Below are positions 17,346 to 29,000 of a DNA stretch of 64,000 bases, piece after piece (the first letter of the stretch is position 1; each line of letters starts with the position of its first letter). The position numbers and the translations under genes were made by a program. This DNA comes from Spirochaetales bacterium (lineage in GTDB: Bacteria > Spirochaetota > Spirochaetia > SZUA-6 > RPPD01), in NCBI GenBank assembly GCA_016929065.1, contig JAFGJO010000054.1, positions 1-64,000 on the forward strand, in the 5' to 3' direction. The notes under the pieces were generated by a model. That model made no database searches and was not told the origin of the DNA. It was given only the letters and a program-made list of their open reading frames with translations.

Positions 17346-18050
17346 TTACAATTTTTCTTCTTTGGGGACCAGATAAATATCCTTCACATTCAGTATGTGA
17401 TTTATTTTAAAATAATCCTGTACACCGCTTTCACAAACAAGTGATACATCAAAAAAGTGCTTGAGTTCTTCATACTCCCCGTTCGCGACAACGACCTCAA
17501 GTTCGAAGGTTGTTTTTTCCCCCTCCTTTTTTCCTCTAATGGGTTTCGGCCAAAAGTAAAAATTACCGGCAGTGTTCTCAACGATCGAATACGGATTCTG
17601 CCAATTGGGTTCTATCATTTCAACCTTTTTACCGTTATGCCGAATCAGCACATCAATATTATATACCGGGGCGAAATTGATACTGTTGAAGATGCGGCCC
17701 TTGATAATCGGAAAATTGAAATAATACCCGTCTTTTGGTTCTGCATATTTCCGTTTCTCGTCATAATGAGGGCGTTTCACTGTCAGGATCCGCTGAATAC
17801 CCTGATGTACCAGAGTAAACAGGTCGGCATCACGCTGCAGTTTTTCCAGATAATCTATATCAAGATACGCCAACCCGCGTCCGGACACCATATACAGCGG
17901 ATCGATCCTGTTGAGCACATAGCAGGCGACATCCAGCCGGAATTCCTCCGCGAGCGCAATTTCTCCCTCTGGATGTCTGTCGCCGTATTCACGAAGAATC
18001 TCGTCAATTTTATCAAGAACAATTTCTTCGAGAAGGTTGTGAATTCGCAT
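17346..18050 (-). CDS. ComFB-domain protein
   Basis: A 234-residue protein whose first 100 residues match the late competence protein ComFB family (PF10719). The helix NLLEEIVLDKIDEILREYG is followed by an Asp-Val-x-x-Tyr-Val-Leu-Asn segment (RLDVACYVLNRIDPLY) and then VSGRGLAYLD. The cysteines that precede this segment in many members are absent. The last 130 residues (after PHYDEKR) are beta-rich and not recognised; they include FNFPIIKGRIFNSINF. Cyanobacterial and Bacillus ComFB proteins have been linked to cyclic-nucleotide binding, so a receptor role is possible here. A strong AAGGAGG precedes the ATG. It lies 38 bases behind the 143-residue gene, and both follow the phosphoesterase gene. 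Confidence 0.75.
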   Translation of the reverse strand: MRIHNLLEEIVLDKIDEILREYGDRHPEGEIALAEEFRLDVACYVLNRIDPLYMVSGRGLAYLDIDYLEKLQRDADLFTLVHQGIQRILTVKRPHYDEKRKYAEPKDGYYFNFPIIKGRIFNSINFAPVYNIDVLIRHNGKKVEMIEPNWQNPYSIVENTAGNFYFWPKPIRGKKEGEKTTFELEVVVANGEYEELKHFFDVSLVCESGVQDYFKINHILNVKDIYLVPKEEKL

Positions 18051-18088
18051 CGGATCCTCCTTGACGGTGACTTTCTCTTTCTATTCTA

Positions 18089-18520
18089 TTACTCTTCTTT
18101 TGTAATCTCAAGTACACCGGTAAGCGTATCAACACACTCCGAGAAATCTTTCAGGCTCTGGCGAAGCGAATAGTAGTTCAGCCCTGCATAATACAATTTA
18201 TCAAAAACTGAAAATCCAATTTCCTTGTCGGCATCCTCAAGATTGATATAACAGCCGTAATCATAACAAATCTTGAGCATCTGTTCGAGACGGTGTTTCA
18301 GAAAGTCAGCCATTTCCACCGAGAAGAGAAACGTGAAAGAGAGTTCAATAAAGCGGCATTGTTCATCAAGATGTACCTCTGCCTGAAACCCCTCTTCATT
18401 TTCAAAAGAAGCAGAATACAGCGGCCCCTTTTTTTCACTGTCAACTATTTTATACCCGAGTTCACGAAACAATACCCGCACCCGGCGTATCCGTTCTGCC
18501 AATCGTTTTGATTTTTTCAT
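18089..18520 (-). CDS. Unknown small cytoplasmic protein
   Basis: A 143-residue protein with a basic N-terminus (MKKSKRLAERIRRVRVLF), then alternating beta strands and helices. It contains YDYGCYINLEDADKEIGFSV followed by a long helix with YYSLRQSLKDF. The shape recalls the YbjN or secretion-chaperone fold, where two helices pack on a sheet, but I could not assign a family. It starts four bases after the stop of the phosphoesterase and precedes the ComFB gene by 38 bases, so the three are probably co-transcribed. Confidence 0.65.
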   Translation of the reverse strand: MKKSKRLAERIRRVRVLFRELGYKIVDSEKKGPLYSASFENEEGFQAEVHLDEQCRFIELSFTFLFSVEMADFLKHRLEQMLKICYDYGCYINLEDADKEIGFSVFDKLYYAGLNYYSLRQSLKDFSECVDTLTGVLEITKEE

Positions 18521-18524
18521 TCTG

Positions 18525-19259
18525 CTACCTTCCCACAGAGAGTCTTGATGCCAGGACCTCCGGAAGACCTTTCATTAATATTTTCCGCTGCGTTTCTTCA
18601 ATATTATATGGAACGCGAACCAGTTCAAAACTGTTTTTTTCATCATCCAACACGCCGAAACTCGCCCGGCAGTCTTCATCGCGCGGCTGGCCGACCGATC
18701 CGGGGTTGATCAGGTATCGTTTTGACCGGCTGAGGGTAACCGGCTTCTCAGTCAGAATCAGGTGATCCTGATCGTCAATCACCACAGGAACATGCGTGTG
18801 GCCGAAAAAACAAATCCAAGAATTCGGCATGTTCTCATCAAGAAACGTAAAGCTTTCTTCTGCTGACTCCGGGGAATGCAGATATGCATCCTCATCGAAC
18901 GGAGTCCCGTGACACAGCACAATGCCTTCCGGTTCCTCTTTTGGTCCTTCTGTCAGCGTTTTAAGACAGGTCTTTTCGTTGCCGGACAGAACTTTACGGG
19001 TCCACCGGATGGCGTCCCGGGCATAATGATTAAACCGCTTTTCATGAAACATGTTGAAAACGGCCTTGTCATGATTTCCGCGGACAATGCAGGAAGCATT
19101 ATCATTTACCCACTGAATGCACAATGCCGGATCAGCATTATATCCGACAATATCACCCAGGCAGAGGATTTTGTCAATCCTCATCGTCTGGAGTTTCTGC
19201 CTGACCGCATACAGTGCCTCGAGATTTGAATGGATATCGCTCAGAATGGCATAACGCAT
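18525..19259 (-). CDS. Calcineurin-like metallophosphoesterase (YfcE/diadenosine-type)
   Basis: A 244-residue two-metal phosphoesterase. Family motifs in order are SDIHSN near residue 7, GDIVGYN near 36, RGNHDK near 60, CHGTPF near 117 and FGHTHVP near 153. This pattern fits the small YfcE/PrpE-like group of enzymes that cleave phosphodiesters or nucleotide polyphosphates; the substrate is not shown. Given the neighbouring ComFB protein and the adenylate cyclases in this window, cyclic-nucleotide breakdown is possible but unproven. First gene of a three-gene minus-strand cluster. Confidence 0.88.
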   Translation of the reverse strand: MRYAILSDIHSNLEALYAVRQKLQTMRIDKILCLGDIVGYNADPALCIQWVNDNASCIVRGNHDKAVFNMFHEKRFNHYARDAIRWTRKVLSGNEKTCLKTLTEGPKEEPEGIVLCHGTPFDEDAYLHSPESAEESFTFLDENMPNSWICFFGHTHVPVVIDDQDHLILTEKPVTLSRSKRYLINPGSVGQPRDEDCRASFGVLDDEKNSFELVRVPYNIEETQRKILMKGLPEVLASRLSVGR

Positions 19260-19376
19260 GATACTGCCTCAATAGTACTCTACTTTTATAGTGGAAGCAA
19301 GCGGAAAGAGACAATCAAAGAATTTACTGAAAACAGGGAATGAAATTATGATGCTGAAATACAGCTGGTCTGCTGA

Positions 19377-20678
19377 TCAGAGCTGTAATCCGCTCTCCAA
19401 ACATATTTTTTGAGCCTGCAGCAGCAGATTCTCATCGTTTCTGACATACACCCTGATATATCGGAGTGACTCGGTGAATGCAGTCACTGTCTCCGGGCGG
19501 AATACACTCCCCGCGTGTTTAAAAGAAACAAGCCCGTCTGGAAGAGCAATCGGCAAATCTATTTCAAAGGAGATGCGTTCCGGCAGATCGATGATTACAT
19601 CATGTTCTCCCACCGGACGTTTGGCCATCACCTGCAGTTCCCGTGAGAAGGCCGCTTCCTTTTTTCTGCACGTTGAAAGATCTTCCAGCTCGCTGTGCGA
19701 CCGGTTGTGCGGGTCAAATGGAAATAGTGCAACCTGCTTATACAGCTGTCGGGAAAAGACCTCACCGATTAGTTCCAGCGGCGGGTACTGATATGATGCG
19801 AGAAGCTGCAAAAAAGAAGTATCCGTGAGATGATACAGTTTCTCGCGGGGGAAAATATTGTTTTCCACTGCAAGAAACAGCGCCTTTTTTATCATTGCAG
19901 TTGCTATCCGTACTGTTTTGTGCCAGTACACGGTCTTGTACATGAGATATTTGGAAAACAAAATATTCTCAACGGCTGTTAATCCTTTTTGCGAAAGTGC
20001 AAATCCGTTCTGCCTGTCAAAAATAATTTCACTTAAAAAGAAATCGACGTCCTGGATCCCGTAGGGAACTCCGCAGCAGAATGCGTCACGGTTCAGATAA
20101 TCCAGCTTGTCGGGGTCGAGGACCCCGGAAAGGAGTTTCCTGTAAATCGATATTTCTTCATTATCCTTCACCGGCAATGAGGTATCAACAATGGAAGCAA
20201 CAAGCCTGGGTGCAACCTTCAGATCATTTTTCAGGACTTCGAATACCGGCTTCTCCAGAACGATCTCGCCGGTCAGCTCCTCGTGGTCACGGACACCAAG
20301 ATTTTTTAAAGCATGCGCATATGGGTAGTGCCCCAGATCGTGGAGGAGCGCCGCAGCAAAAAATGCCTTTACCCCTTCGAACGTGAACACGTCACCGCCG
20401 CCCTTTCCAAGCAGGCCGTAAATAATCCTCTTTGCAGTGTGAAAGGTCCCCAGGCTGTGGGCAAGGCGTGTGTGGGTTGCGCCGGGATAGACAAGATATG
20501 CCGGGCCAAGTTGTTTGATATCATTCAGGTCCTGAAACGGCTTGAGTGAAACAATCTTTGCCAGCGCGTCTGAAAGATAGATGTGTTTCCATATTGGATC
20601 ACGTATGGGTTCGGTGTAGTCATTATCGAGGTGAAAAAGTATTTTGTCATACATTGGCATTATAAAAAAGAGTCTCAT
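19377..20678 (-). CDS. HD-domain phosphohydrolase (dNTPase-like)
   Basis: A 433-residue protein of the COG1078 HD superfamily. The metal-binding His and Asp appear in THTRLAHSLGTFHTA near residue 60, ALLHDLGHYPYAHALK near residue 112 and, further on, DPDKLDYLNRDAF near residue 190. The opening IRDPIWKHIYLSD and the salvage-type C-terminal half fit SAMHD1/dGTPase relatives that hydrolyse nucleotides. The exact substrate is unknown. The first ATG has no good ribosome site; the ATG codons at residues 7 and 9 (MPMYDKILFH) are alternatives. It is flanked by short intergenic gaps and seems to be transcribed alone. Confidence 0.85.
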   Translation of the reverse strand: MRLFFIMPMYDKILFHLDNDYTEPIRDPIWKHIYLSDALAKIVSLKPFQDLNDIKQLGPAYLVYPGATHTRLAHSLGTFHTAKRIIYGLLGKGGGDVFTFEGVKAFFAAALLHDLGHYPYAHALKNLGVRDHEELTGEIVLEKPVFEVLKNDLKVAPRLVASIVDTSLPVKDNEEISIYRKLLSGVLDPDKLDYLNRDAFCCGVPYGIQDVDFFLSEIIFDRQNGFALSQKGLTAVENILFSKYLMYKTVYWHKTVRIATAMIKKALFLAVENNIFPREKLYHLTDTSFLQLLASYQYPPLELIGEVFSRQLYKQVALFPFDPHNRSHSELEDLSTCRKKEAAFSRELQVMAKRPVGEHDVIIDLPERISFEIDLPIALPDGLVSFKHAGSVFRPETVTAFTESLRYIRVYVRNDENLLLQAQKICLESGLQL

Positions 20679-20725
20679 AAATGGAGAGAAAAATCAATGA
20701 CGAAACTATAAAAGTGGTTATTTTC

Positions 20726-20764
20726 TATCTCTCCGCGTCCTCTGTGACTCTGCGTGAAATTCTC
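20726..20764 (+). repeat. Dispersed CTCTGTG-type intergenic repeat, copy 2
   Basis: The stretch holds ATCTCTCCGCGTCCTCTG followed by TGACTCTGCGTGAAATTC. It fits the same pattern as 17295-17324 and 25901-26070. It lies between the end of ligA and the start of the HD-domain gene. Confidence 0.55.
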
Positions 20765-22825
<2,061 letters not shown>

Positions 22826-22916
22826 TCATGGATTGTACCACTGTTGACCAGACTGTCAAGCTGGATTAAAACCAGACACCCAGCTTCAATTTTGGCCCAA
22901 GCATGACAAAATCATT

Positions 22917-23459
22917 TTAATTATTATAGTCAAATCCAAGTCCGATGGTAAAACGGTCCAGAACCAGCTCTGCTGATGTTGAGATGACGATAAAAACGAG
23001 TGAGCCGTCAATGCTGAACCATGAGTCAACCGAATACATGAGATTTTCCAGGATAAACAGCCGTGCCCGGGAACCAAATGACATAAATTGATAATCCGCA
23101 TCCGGATCAAATTCTTCATGGGGTGTTGTCGGCCGGGAGGTATACGAAGGGCTACCGCACCTGTCCTCTGCCACCCTTTCAACAACGACCTGACACATTC
23201 CTTTCAACAATTCTCCCAGGCAATTCCCGATGCACTCTCCCCAGCCGCTGCCAGAATCATCGTCATCACTTCCCTTTTGTTTGTCCCGGGCTTCTTTTTC
23301 TTTTTTTGTTCTGGCACGATAATCCTCGAAAGATTCAGAAAACACCGGCGACACAAAAAGCTGCACACTTAACGCCGTGAACACCATCACAATTTTTTTT
23401 TTTATGCTTTTGGAGTTGCTGCATGCAAAATAAAAAAGCAAAATACTTTTTTTTATCAC
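22917..23459 (-). CDS. Exported acidic/cysteine-containing protein, probably cut short by an in-frame stop
   Basis: About 180 residues with a hydrophobic leader ending FVSPVFSES, a charged linker (KKEKEARDKQKGSDDDDS), a cysteine patch (GECIGNCLGELLKGMC) and C-terminal amphipathic strands (DRFTIGLGFDYNN). After the TAA stop at 22917-22919 the same frame stays open for 16 codons and ends in LGPKLKLGVWF and a second stop at 22866-22868. That is a typical final outer-membrane strand with terminal Phe. The first stop therefore looks like a nonsense mutation or a readthrough site. The start is uncertain: the listed frame begins at a GTG before an 11-base A tract (23393-23403), and MVFTALSVQLF after the tract is an alternative. 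No family was recognised. Confidence 0.55.
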   Translation of the reverse strand: MIKKSILLFYFACSNSKSIKKKIVMVFTALSVQLFVSPVFSESFEDYRARTKKEKEARDKQKGSDDDDSGSGWGECIGNCLGELLKGMCQVVVERVAEDRCGSPSYTSRPTTPHEEFDPDADYQFMSFGSRARLFILENLMYSVDSWFSIDGSLVFIVISTSAELVLDRFTIGLGFDYNN

Positions 23460-23554
23460 CAGTGCGAGTCATCTTCGAGCACCGGGGACAAAAAATATTT
23501 TGCTCTATTTTATTCAACAGGAAATTATAACAGCTGACAAATCTCAATTATAAA

Positions 23555-23580
23555 AAAAGGCCGCCTTCAGACGGCCTTTT
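23555..23580. terminator. Bidirectional intrinsic terminator
   Basis: AAAAGGCCG (23555-23563) pairs with CGGCCTTTT (23572-23580) around an 8-base loop, with A and T runs on both sides. On the minus strand it closes the SPOR-domain gene, whose TAA stop lies inside the T-run. Confidence 0.85.
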
Positions 23581-23582
23581 TT

Positions 23583-25202
23583 TTATTCTACATAGCGTAT
23601 AAAGGCATCTTTATAACCATTTGCTTTAAAAAGATACAGCACGGTTCCGCCTTCATCCCGCTTGAGCGGCCCGACAACAACCTTGTAGACAGAGTATCCG
23701 CCCGCCGACGCAGTAATGATTTCCATTGGATAGTTCTTGTGCATTCCGGCGACCTGTTCCGCCTCCGCAATTGTTTTATATACTCCCAGCTGAAGATAAT
23801 AATTTTTCTTCGCCAAAGAATCGAGATTTTCGGGAACCATCACCGGCGTTGTTGTCCGGGGTGTATACACATCACGGTCTGTTGATGGCGGCCGCGGTCC
23901 GGTCGGGACGAGGGCCAGTTCTGTTTTTGTGATCACGGTCGTACGATCAACCATATCGGGAATGGTGGTGTCCGGTAGAACTTCATCCTTTGATTTCATT
24001 TCCGGATAATTGTGATCTTTCATCACAAAATCTTCGTGGTCATAACCAGGACTTCGGCGTTCATCAACTGATGCGTTCTCACGGCCCTTCACCTCCGGCA
24101 GGTTGGGGTCTTTCATGGCGAGCTCTTCAGTGTTATAACCGGGCATTGTCCGTTCATCCACCGTTGCACGGTCGCCGGTGCGGACTTCCGGATAATTATA
24201 ATCCTTTAATGCAAATTCTTCATCGTCACGGCCGACAAGCGTCCGTTCATCCACCGTTGCACGATCGCCGGTGCGTACCGTCGGAGAATCATGATCTTTT
24301 AAAACAAGTGATTCCCGTTCACGGTCCATACGCTGGATTTCTTCGACTGTGGGAATGTCCTTTTCCTGCAATTCTGCATCGAGCAGAGCAACCTCCGGAC
24401 CGGTATAGTCATTGCCCGGCCGGCGCACACTTGTTATATCTGCCTTTTCCCGATCAAGGCTTTTTGGTTCAACCAGGATCGCAACAACATCTTCATCGGG
24501 CATATTCGGCCGTACAATCGCATTCGGATTTCCCCGCTCCTTTTCCTGCACTTTTGCTTCATCGAGTTTTGTTATTGCAGAATCACGGGTATCATATTTC
24601 GGTTGTTTCCGGTCATTGACACTCAGTGTTGCATCCTCATGCGGTTTTACAAACAAATCCTTTTGAGGATTGCGGTCTGCAAGCGGATCGCGGGATTTTA
24701 CAATTGTCACATCAGGCTGGGTGACCGTCACATCAGGCTGGGTGACCGTCACATCAGGCTGGGTGGTATCAGTTGTATCCTTCTGAATATCCCGTAAATT
24801 CGGAGTGCCCGCCGATGGATTCACATCACTGTCCGGGTTATAGACAAATTCATTCGGCATGCCGGTGAGATCATTACTGATCCCGATAATCTGTGTTTCC
24901 ACCGGGATGATATCGGTTGTTTTCATTCCAAGCACCGTCGCGGCATTCGCTGAAAGAAGAAGAAAAAGTCCTGCACTCCCGTCAATACGCTTTTTTATGG
25001 TGACATTGACACTCTTCCCGTTTTCAAGATTCATGACGGTAACCAGTGTATTCTCCGGAAAAGAATTGCTTGCAGCGTACAGCCCATCGGAGCCAAATTC
25101 ACCCTGATGTGCTACAGCTGCATTTCCCTGCCAGCTTTCTTCTGCAGTTACCATGACAGCACAAGAAAAAACTAATATGAGACAAATAATGATTCGTTTC
25201 AT
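23583..25202 (-). CDS. Exported repeat protein with C-terminal SPOR domain
   Basis: A 539-residue secreted protein. It has a signal peptide (MKRIIICLILVFSCAVMVTA), an N-terminal RlpA-like beta region (residues about 22-110: ASNSFPENTLVTVMNLENGK) and a long low-complexity middle. The middle holds three VTQPDVT repeats (about residues 147-168) and about four tandem acidic repeats of roughly 40 residues with the core RATVDERTxxG...LKDxNxPEV (residues about 300-405). The last 75 residues form a SPOR domain (YYLQLGVYKTIAEAEQVAG), which binds peptidoglycan lacking stem peptides. It is probably a wall-binding envelope protein of cell division or elongation sites. The terminator at 23555 follows. Confidence 0.85.
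   Translation of the reverse strand: MKRIIICLILVFSCAVMVTAEESWQGNAAVAHQGEFGSDGLYAASNSFPENTLVTVMNLENGKSVNVTIKKRIDGSAGLFLLLSANAATVLGMKTTDIIPVETQIIGISNDLTGMPNEFVYNPDSDVNPSAGTPNLRDIQKDTTDTTQPDVTVTQPDVTVTQPDVTIVKSRDPLADRNPQKDLFVKPHEDATLSVNDRKQPKYDTRDSAITKLDEAKVQEKERGNPNAIVRPNMPDEDVVAILVEPKSLDREKADITSVRRPGNDYTGPEVALLDAELQEKDIPTVEEIQRMDRERESLVLKDHDSPTVRTGDRATVDERTLVGRDDEEFALKDYNYPEVRTGDRATVDERTMPGYNTEELAMKDPNLPEVKGRENASVDERRSPGYDHEDFVMKDHNYPEMKSKDEVLPDTTIPDMVDRTTVITKTELALVPTGPRPPSTDRDVYTPRTTTPVMVPENLDSLAKKNYYLQLGVYKTIAEAEQVAGMHKNYPMEIITASAGGYSVYKVVVGPLKRDEGGTVLYLFKANGYKDAFIRYVE
24706..24764 (-). repeat. 21-bp coding minisatellite
   Basis: A 21-base unit (plus-strand start GTCACATCAGGCTGGGTGAC) is present in two full copies and one nearly full copy, with no differences. 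It encodes VTQPDVT in the SPOR-domain protein. Such exact repeats can change copy number by slippage without shifting frame. Confidence 0.85.
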
Positions 25203-25336
25203 GGCCTTTTTCCTCCTTTTTTAATTTTCGGCATATTTACCTGCATAAGTATAAATTTTACTGCATTTTCACAGTATTTCCACTATAAATCAGATTTCCG
25301 GTATAACAGAAATCTGTTCCATATTGTTTTTTTTCA

Positions 25337-25837
25337 TCATTTTCCCGACACAATTACCGGGATCGACTTTTCTGCAATATCACGGCCAAGAAATAGCCCG
25401 CATTGCTTTAGAGAAATATCACTTTCCCTGCCTTTATTGGAGAACTCGGCGGTTCCCTTGAATAAAAGCTCTCCGGAATCAACATTAAAAACGAAATATT
25501 CCCCGGTACTGTAGATCCTGAATTTTTTCCCCGGCAATTCTTCTTTTTCTGAGGCTATTGATACCGCAATAAGGTATTCAGCCCCGCCGTGCTGCGCAGT
25601 AAAGATAACCGATGACAGATTTTCCCGGGTAATAATGTCATTATCTATCCCTTCTTTACCATTATCAAACACAATGTGGCCCTGGTCAAAGAGTACTTCA
25701 AAAATCCCGTCCCGGGCATCAGAGAGAAACTCTCCCTTTTCCCCGTTACAGGTTTCTTCTATATAAATAAAAACAGTCCGGGCGAACATCATCCCGGTCA
25801 TAAAAAATAACAAGAGTACACAAACGAGTTTTTTCAC
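25337..25837 (-). CDS. Small exported protein of unknown function
   Basis: A 166-residue protein starting at a GTG (25835-25837) with AGGGAG about six bases upstream; this gives the signal peptide VKKLVCVLLLFFMTGMMFA. The open frame continues 13 codons upstream to 25876 without a ribosome site. The mature part is a beta-rich domain with VFIYIEETCNGEKGEF and TGEYFVFNVDSGELLFKGTA. It precedes the SPOR-domain gene by about 130 bases on the same strand. No family was recognised. Confidence 0.65.
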   Translation of the reverse strand: MKKLVCVLLLFFMTGMMFARTVFIYIEETCNGEKGEFLSDARDGIFEVLFDQGHIVFDNGKEGIDNDIITRENLSSVIFTAQHGGAEYLIAVSIASEKEELPGKKFRIYSTGEYFVFNVDSGELLFKGTAEFSNKGRESDISLKQCGLFLGRDIAEKSIPVIVSGK

Positions 25838-25900
25838 GGGCAGTCTCCCTTTCTTACAGTATCGGAGAACTGGCAATTTTCTGAATTGGTATTTTAAGAA

Positions 25901-26070
25901 GAGAAAGTTCTCACAAAGGCACAGAGTACACAGAGAACAAAGTGAGTAAATTACCGGAAATTAAACAATTTCGAATTTCTCACTATAAAGGAGACCGGCG
26001 GTCGTGCAAATTGCGGATGTTTTCAATATTCAGCTGCTCTTCCTCCGTGTCTCCGCGGTCTCTGTGTGAT
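25901..26070. repeat. Inverted pair of CTCTGTG-type repeats
   Basis: The left arm (25901-25946) reads CTCTGTGTACTCTGTGCC on the minus strand; the right arm (26037-26070) reads CTCCGTGTCTCCGCGGTCTC on the plus strand and ends CTGTGTGATA. The arms share the pattern of the single copies at 17295 and 20726, and enclose about 90 bases with no gene. The arrangement looks like a small non-coding mobile or structural element between two minus-strand genes. Confidence 0.55.
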
Positions 26071-26085
26071 ATAATTCCAAACATT

Positions 26086-29000
26086 TTACAGCTGCACCTT
26101 GCCCTTGATAAATCGCGGGAAATACACTGTCTGTCCGTCAACAGTATGGGGTTCAAAGAGCTCGGAAATAATCAACGGGAAAAGCTCCTTGTCCCGGCGT
26201 ATTGAGTCCAGCAGATCAAGATGATGATTGCCGGAGATATCTTTTCGCAATATACCTTCTATGGCATGACGCAATACTTCCCGGGTGTAATACTGCTTTT
26301 TTCCTTCAAAGGGAATAAAAAAATCAGACTTTTGTTTGTACATCCGCTTGATATACGAAGAGATAAGCGGTGCATATGACTGGGAAATGTATTTTCTTGC
26401 GACCTCGGAATATTTCTGGACCTTTTGTTTTTCCGTTTTTTTGGAAGCGGGTGCTTTGCCTTTTTTGCTGCCGAAAAACGATTCACGCCGGGGTTCCCGG
26501 GACCGGGAAATCTGCCCGTTTTTCCTGTCTTCACTCCTGTCCTTACCTGAGGGTGAAGGATGTTCTCCCGGTTTTTCTTCCTGCGGGCTTTCTGCGGATT
26601 TTTTTTGAGCCCGAAGCGATGCGGCTGCCTTCTTTCGGGGATCAGCCTTTTTGAACATGTCACGGGGATTGAGCAATTGTTCGAGTTCCCGGAGCAGCTC
26701 GGTCCGCTCCTCTTTCGATGAAACACCGAGCATGACAAGCTGCTGGTCAAAGGCCATGCTGCTTCGGATATGGTCCCATGCTGCCTTGAGAATCCGGGGA
26801 TCAATGCCCACTGTCTTTGTGTTCATCAGCTCATCAAATAATCGATGAATCAATGGCTTGAGCATCCCCTTTCCAAGCACCAGGCCCCTGTCAGGAACAT
26901 ATACAAACGATCCCTGCTTTGCAAGTTCCGGAATGATTTTTTTCAGCCGGGGCATCTCTTCTCCGGAAAATCCGTATGCAGTGCCGAATGCATCGATCGT
27001 CGTGCAATCCGGCTGGGTTTCAAGTGCGTGTAAAAGCCCTGCCATTCCGCCCTCTTTTACATGATGCGGTTCCGGCTGGGCAGCAGGTTCTGCTGGAGGC
27101 GGAATCTGTTTTTCTGCAGCAGCGATGATTTCCGATTTCTTTTCCAAGAGCGTACTCTGCACGGTTTCACGAACCTTTTTATTTTTGGAGATGACATCAT
27201 TCCAGGTACACACCGAAAGGAATTTGGCCATGTCCCGGTGACGTCCCTCCCCGGCCATTTTCCCTGCTTCTTCCTGTATCAGGGAAGCAGCTTCTTCGGC
27301 GCGGGCATCCTGGATTAATAGCTCGGCACGGCGCACTATTTTTTTCTCATCTTCCTCAATATCTGCCCCCAGCTTCATGAGAGCCTCTTCAAAGGAAAGC
27401 TGCTGCTTTGGTTCTTTTTTTTCTTTTGTGCTTGCCGCTGTCGTCTTTGCCTCTTGCTGCTGGTTTTTTTCCTGTTCCGTTTTGTGCGGTTCTTTTTGTG
27501 ACGCATCACTTTCCGGCGCCTTTTTATCCTTGGGTTCTGCTGTATCCTTCCGGATTTTTGGCATTGCAGCTGATTCTGCCTGTTGTGTGGTCATGCGTTC
27601 TGTTTTTATAGCAGATTCGACAGGCGGTGTCTTTTGCCTTTTCGTTACAGAAGAAAAATGTGAAACCGCCTTCGGCGAGGAGAGATTTTTCTTTATGTAT
27701 GATTTTATTTTCGAATCCTCAATACCATGTGCCCGGAATTTTTCTTCTACAGACCGGCATTCCCGGTCATACGCATCATTATCCATTGCGTTACAGACAC
27801 CAGACTTGTTTTCCCTGCTTTTTTCAAGCAGCAGAAATGTGTTTTTTGAAAATACCGCTTTCGTTTCCGGCTGGTATATTTTTTGCCGTGCCTGGAGTTC
27901 CATCTCCTTGAAAGAAAACATCTGTGCAACCGCAGGAATATTATAGGCGTCACTCCCGAACAACTGTATTTTTTGTATCAATTCCAGCTGTTCGGATACC
28001 GGCAGGGCTGTATTTCTGCCCAGAAATTCCCCGATATTTTCAGTTAAAAGTCCATCGCGTATTTGTGCACAGTACGGCCAATACAGGCGCATCTGCGGAT
28101 TTTTCAGAAGCTCATTGATGCAGCTCATCTTGCCTTCACGGGTCTCATTCCCGTTGATCATCTTCCACATATCAGATATCTTTATTTTTCTGTTTTCGTA
28201 TTCTGCAGCAATCCGCTCACGCTGTATGTCCAGAAGTGATTTAAGGGCATGAAAAATTTCTTTTTTATTTTCAGCCAGGTAGGCGATAAAATCATCGATC
28301 AGTTTTATTTTGACCTCATAATCCTGCTGCGCATCAAGGACGCGGTACAATGAAGCAAGTATTTTAAAACGGTCGATGCTGCTTTTTTCCAAAGCACGCA
28401 CTGTCCAGTCTTCCACCGATTCTGAGTCGGCGGCCATCAACAGTTTTGATGCAGCAGTCATCCGGATGGTTTCATCACCAACGGCAGAGAGAGCCTTTTG
28501 TGCAGCCTCGCTACGGGCAGTATCGTCCTGCGTGCTGCCTGCTGCGATTATTTTTTCAAGTTCGGCATCAGCTTCACTGTTGAGTTTCTCCACCTCCCGG
28601 AACTGTGCGATTTCCTTTCCGACAATTTCCTCTATTTCTTGCAGCTGACTCAATGCCGTGCGCTGATACGCCAGTTCGGTTTTTACCAAATCAGCATTCC
28701 TCCCCCGGTCTTTTTCATGATTGCCGATAAATTCACTGCGCAGTTCTTTTTCCTTGCTGCATTGGTGCAACAGCTGTTCAAAAAACGTGATATTATCTTC
28801 AACCGCATGAAAGAGGATATAATCACGGACCGCATTCATGACAATATCAACAGTAACTTCATCTGAAACAACGGGATCGGGAATCTTTAACGGCTGGATA
28901 TCCGGCATGGTATTCAGATATTCCAAGGCTTTCGCCAGTGACGCAGGGACAGATTCTTCCGATTCAATCACTTTTTCACAGGAACGTTTTTTATCGGCAA

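Noticed and set aside
24706-24764. CRISPR-like direct repeats
   Set aside because: The units are contiguous, without spacers, and encode an in-frame peptide repeat.
27377-27946. 189-codon Ser/Phe/Cys-rich frame opposite the 1769-residue gene
   Set aside because: It mirrors the Lys/Glu-rich linker of the real gene and has no independent support.
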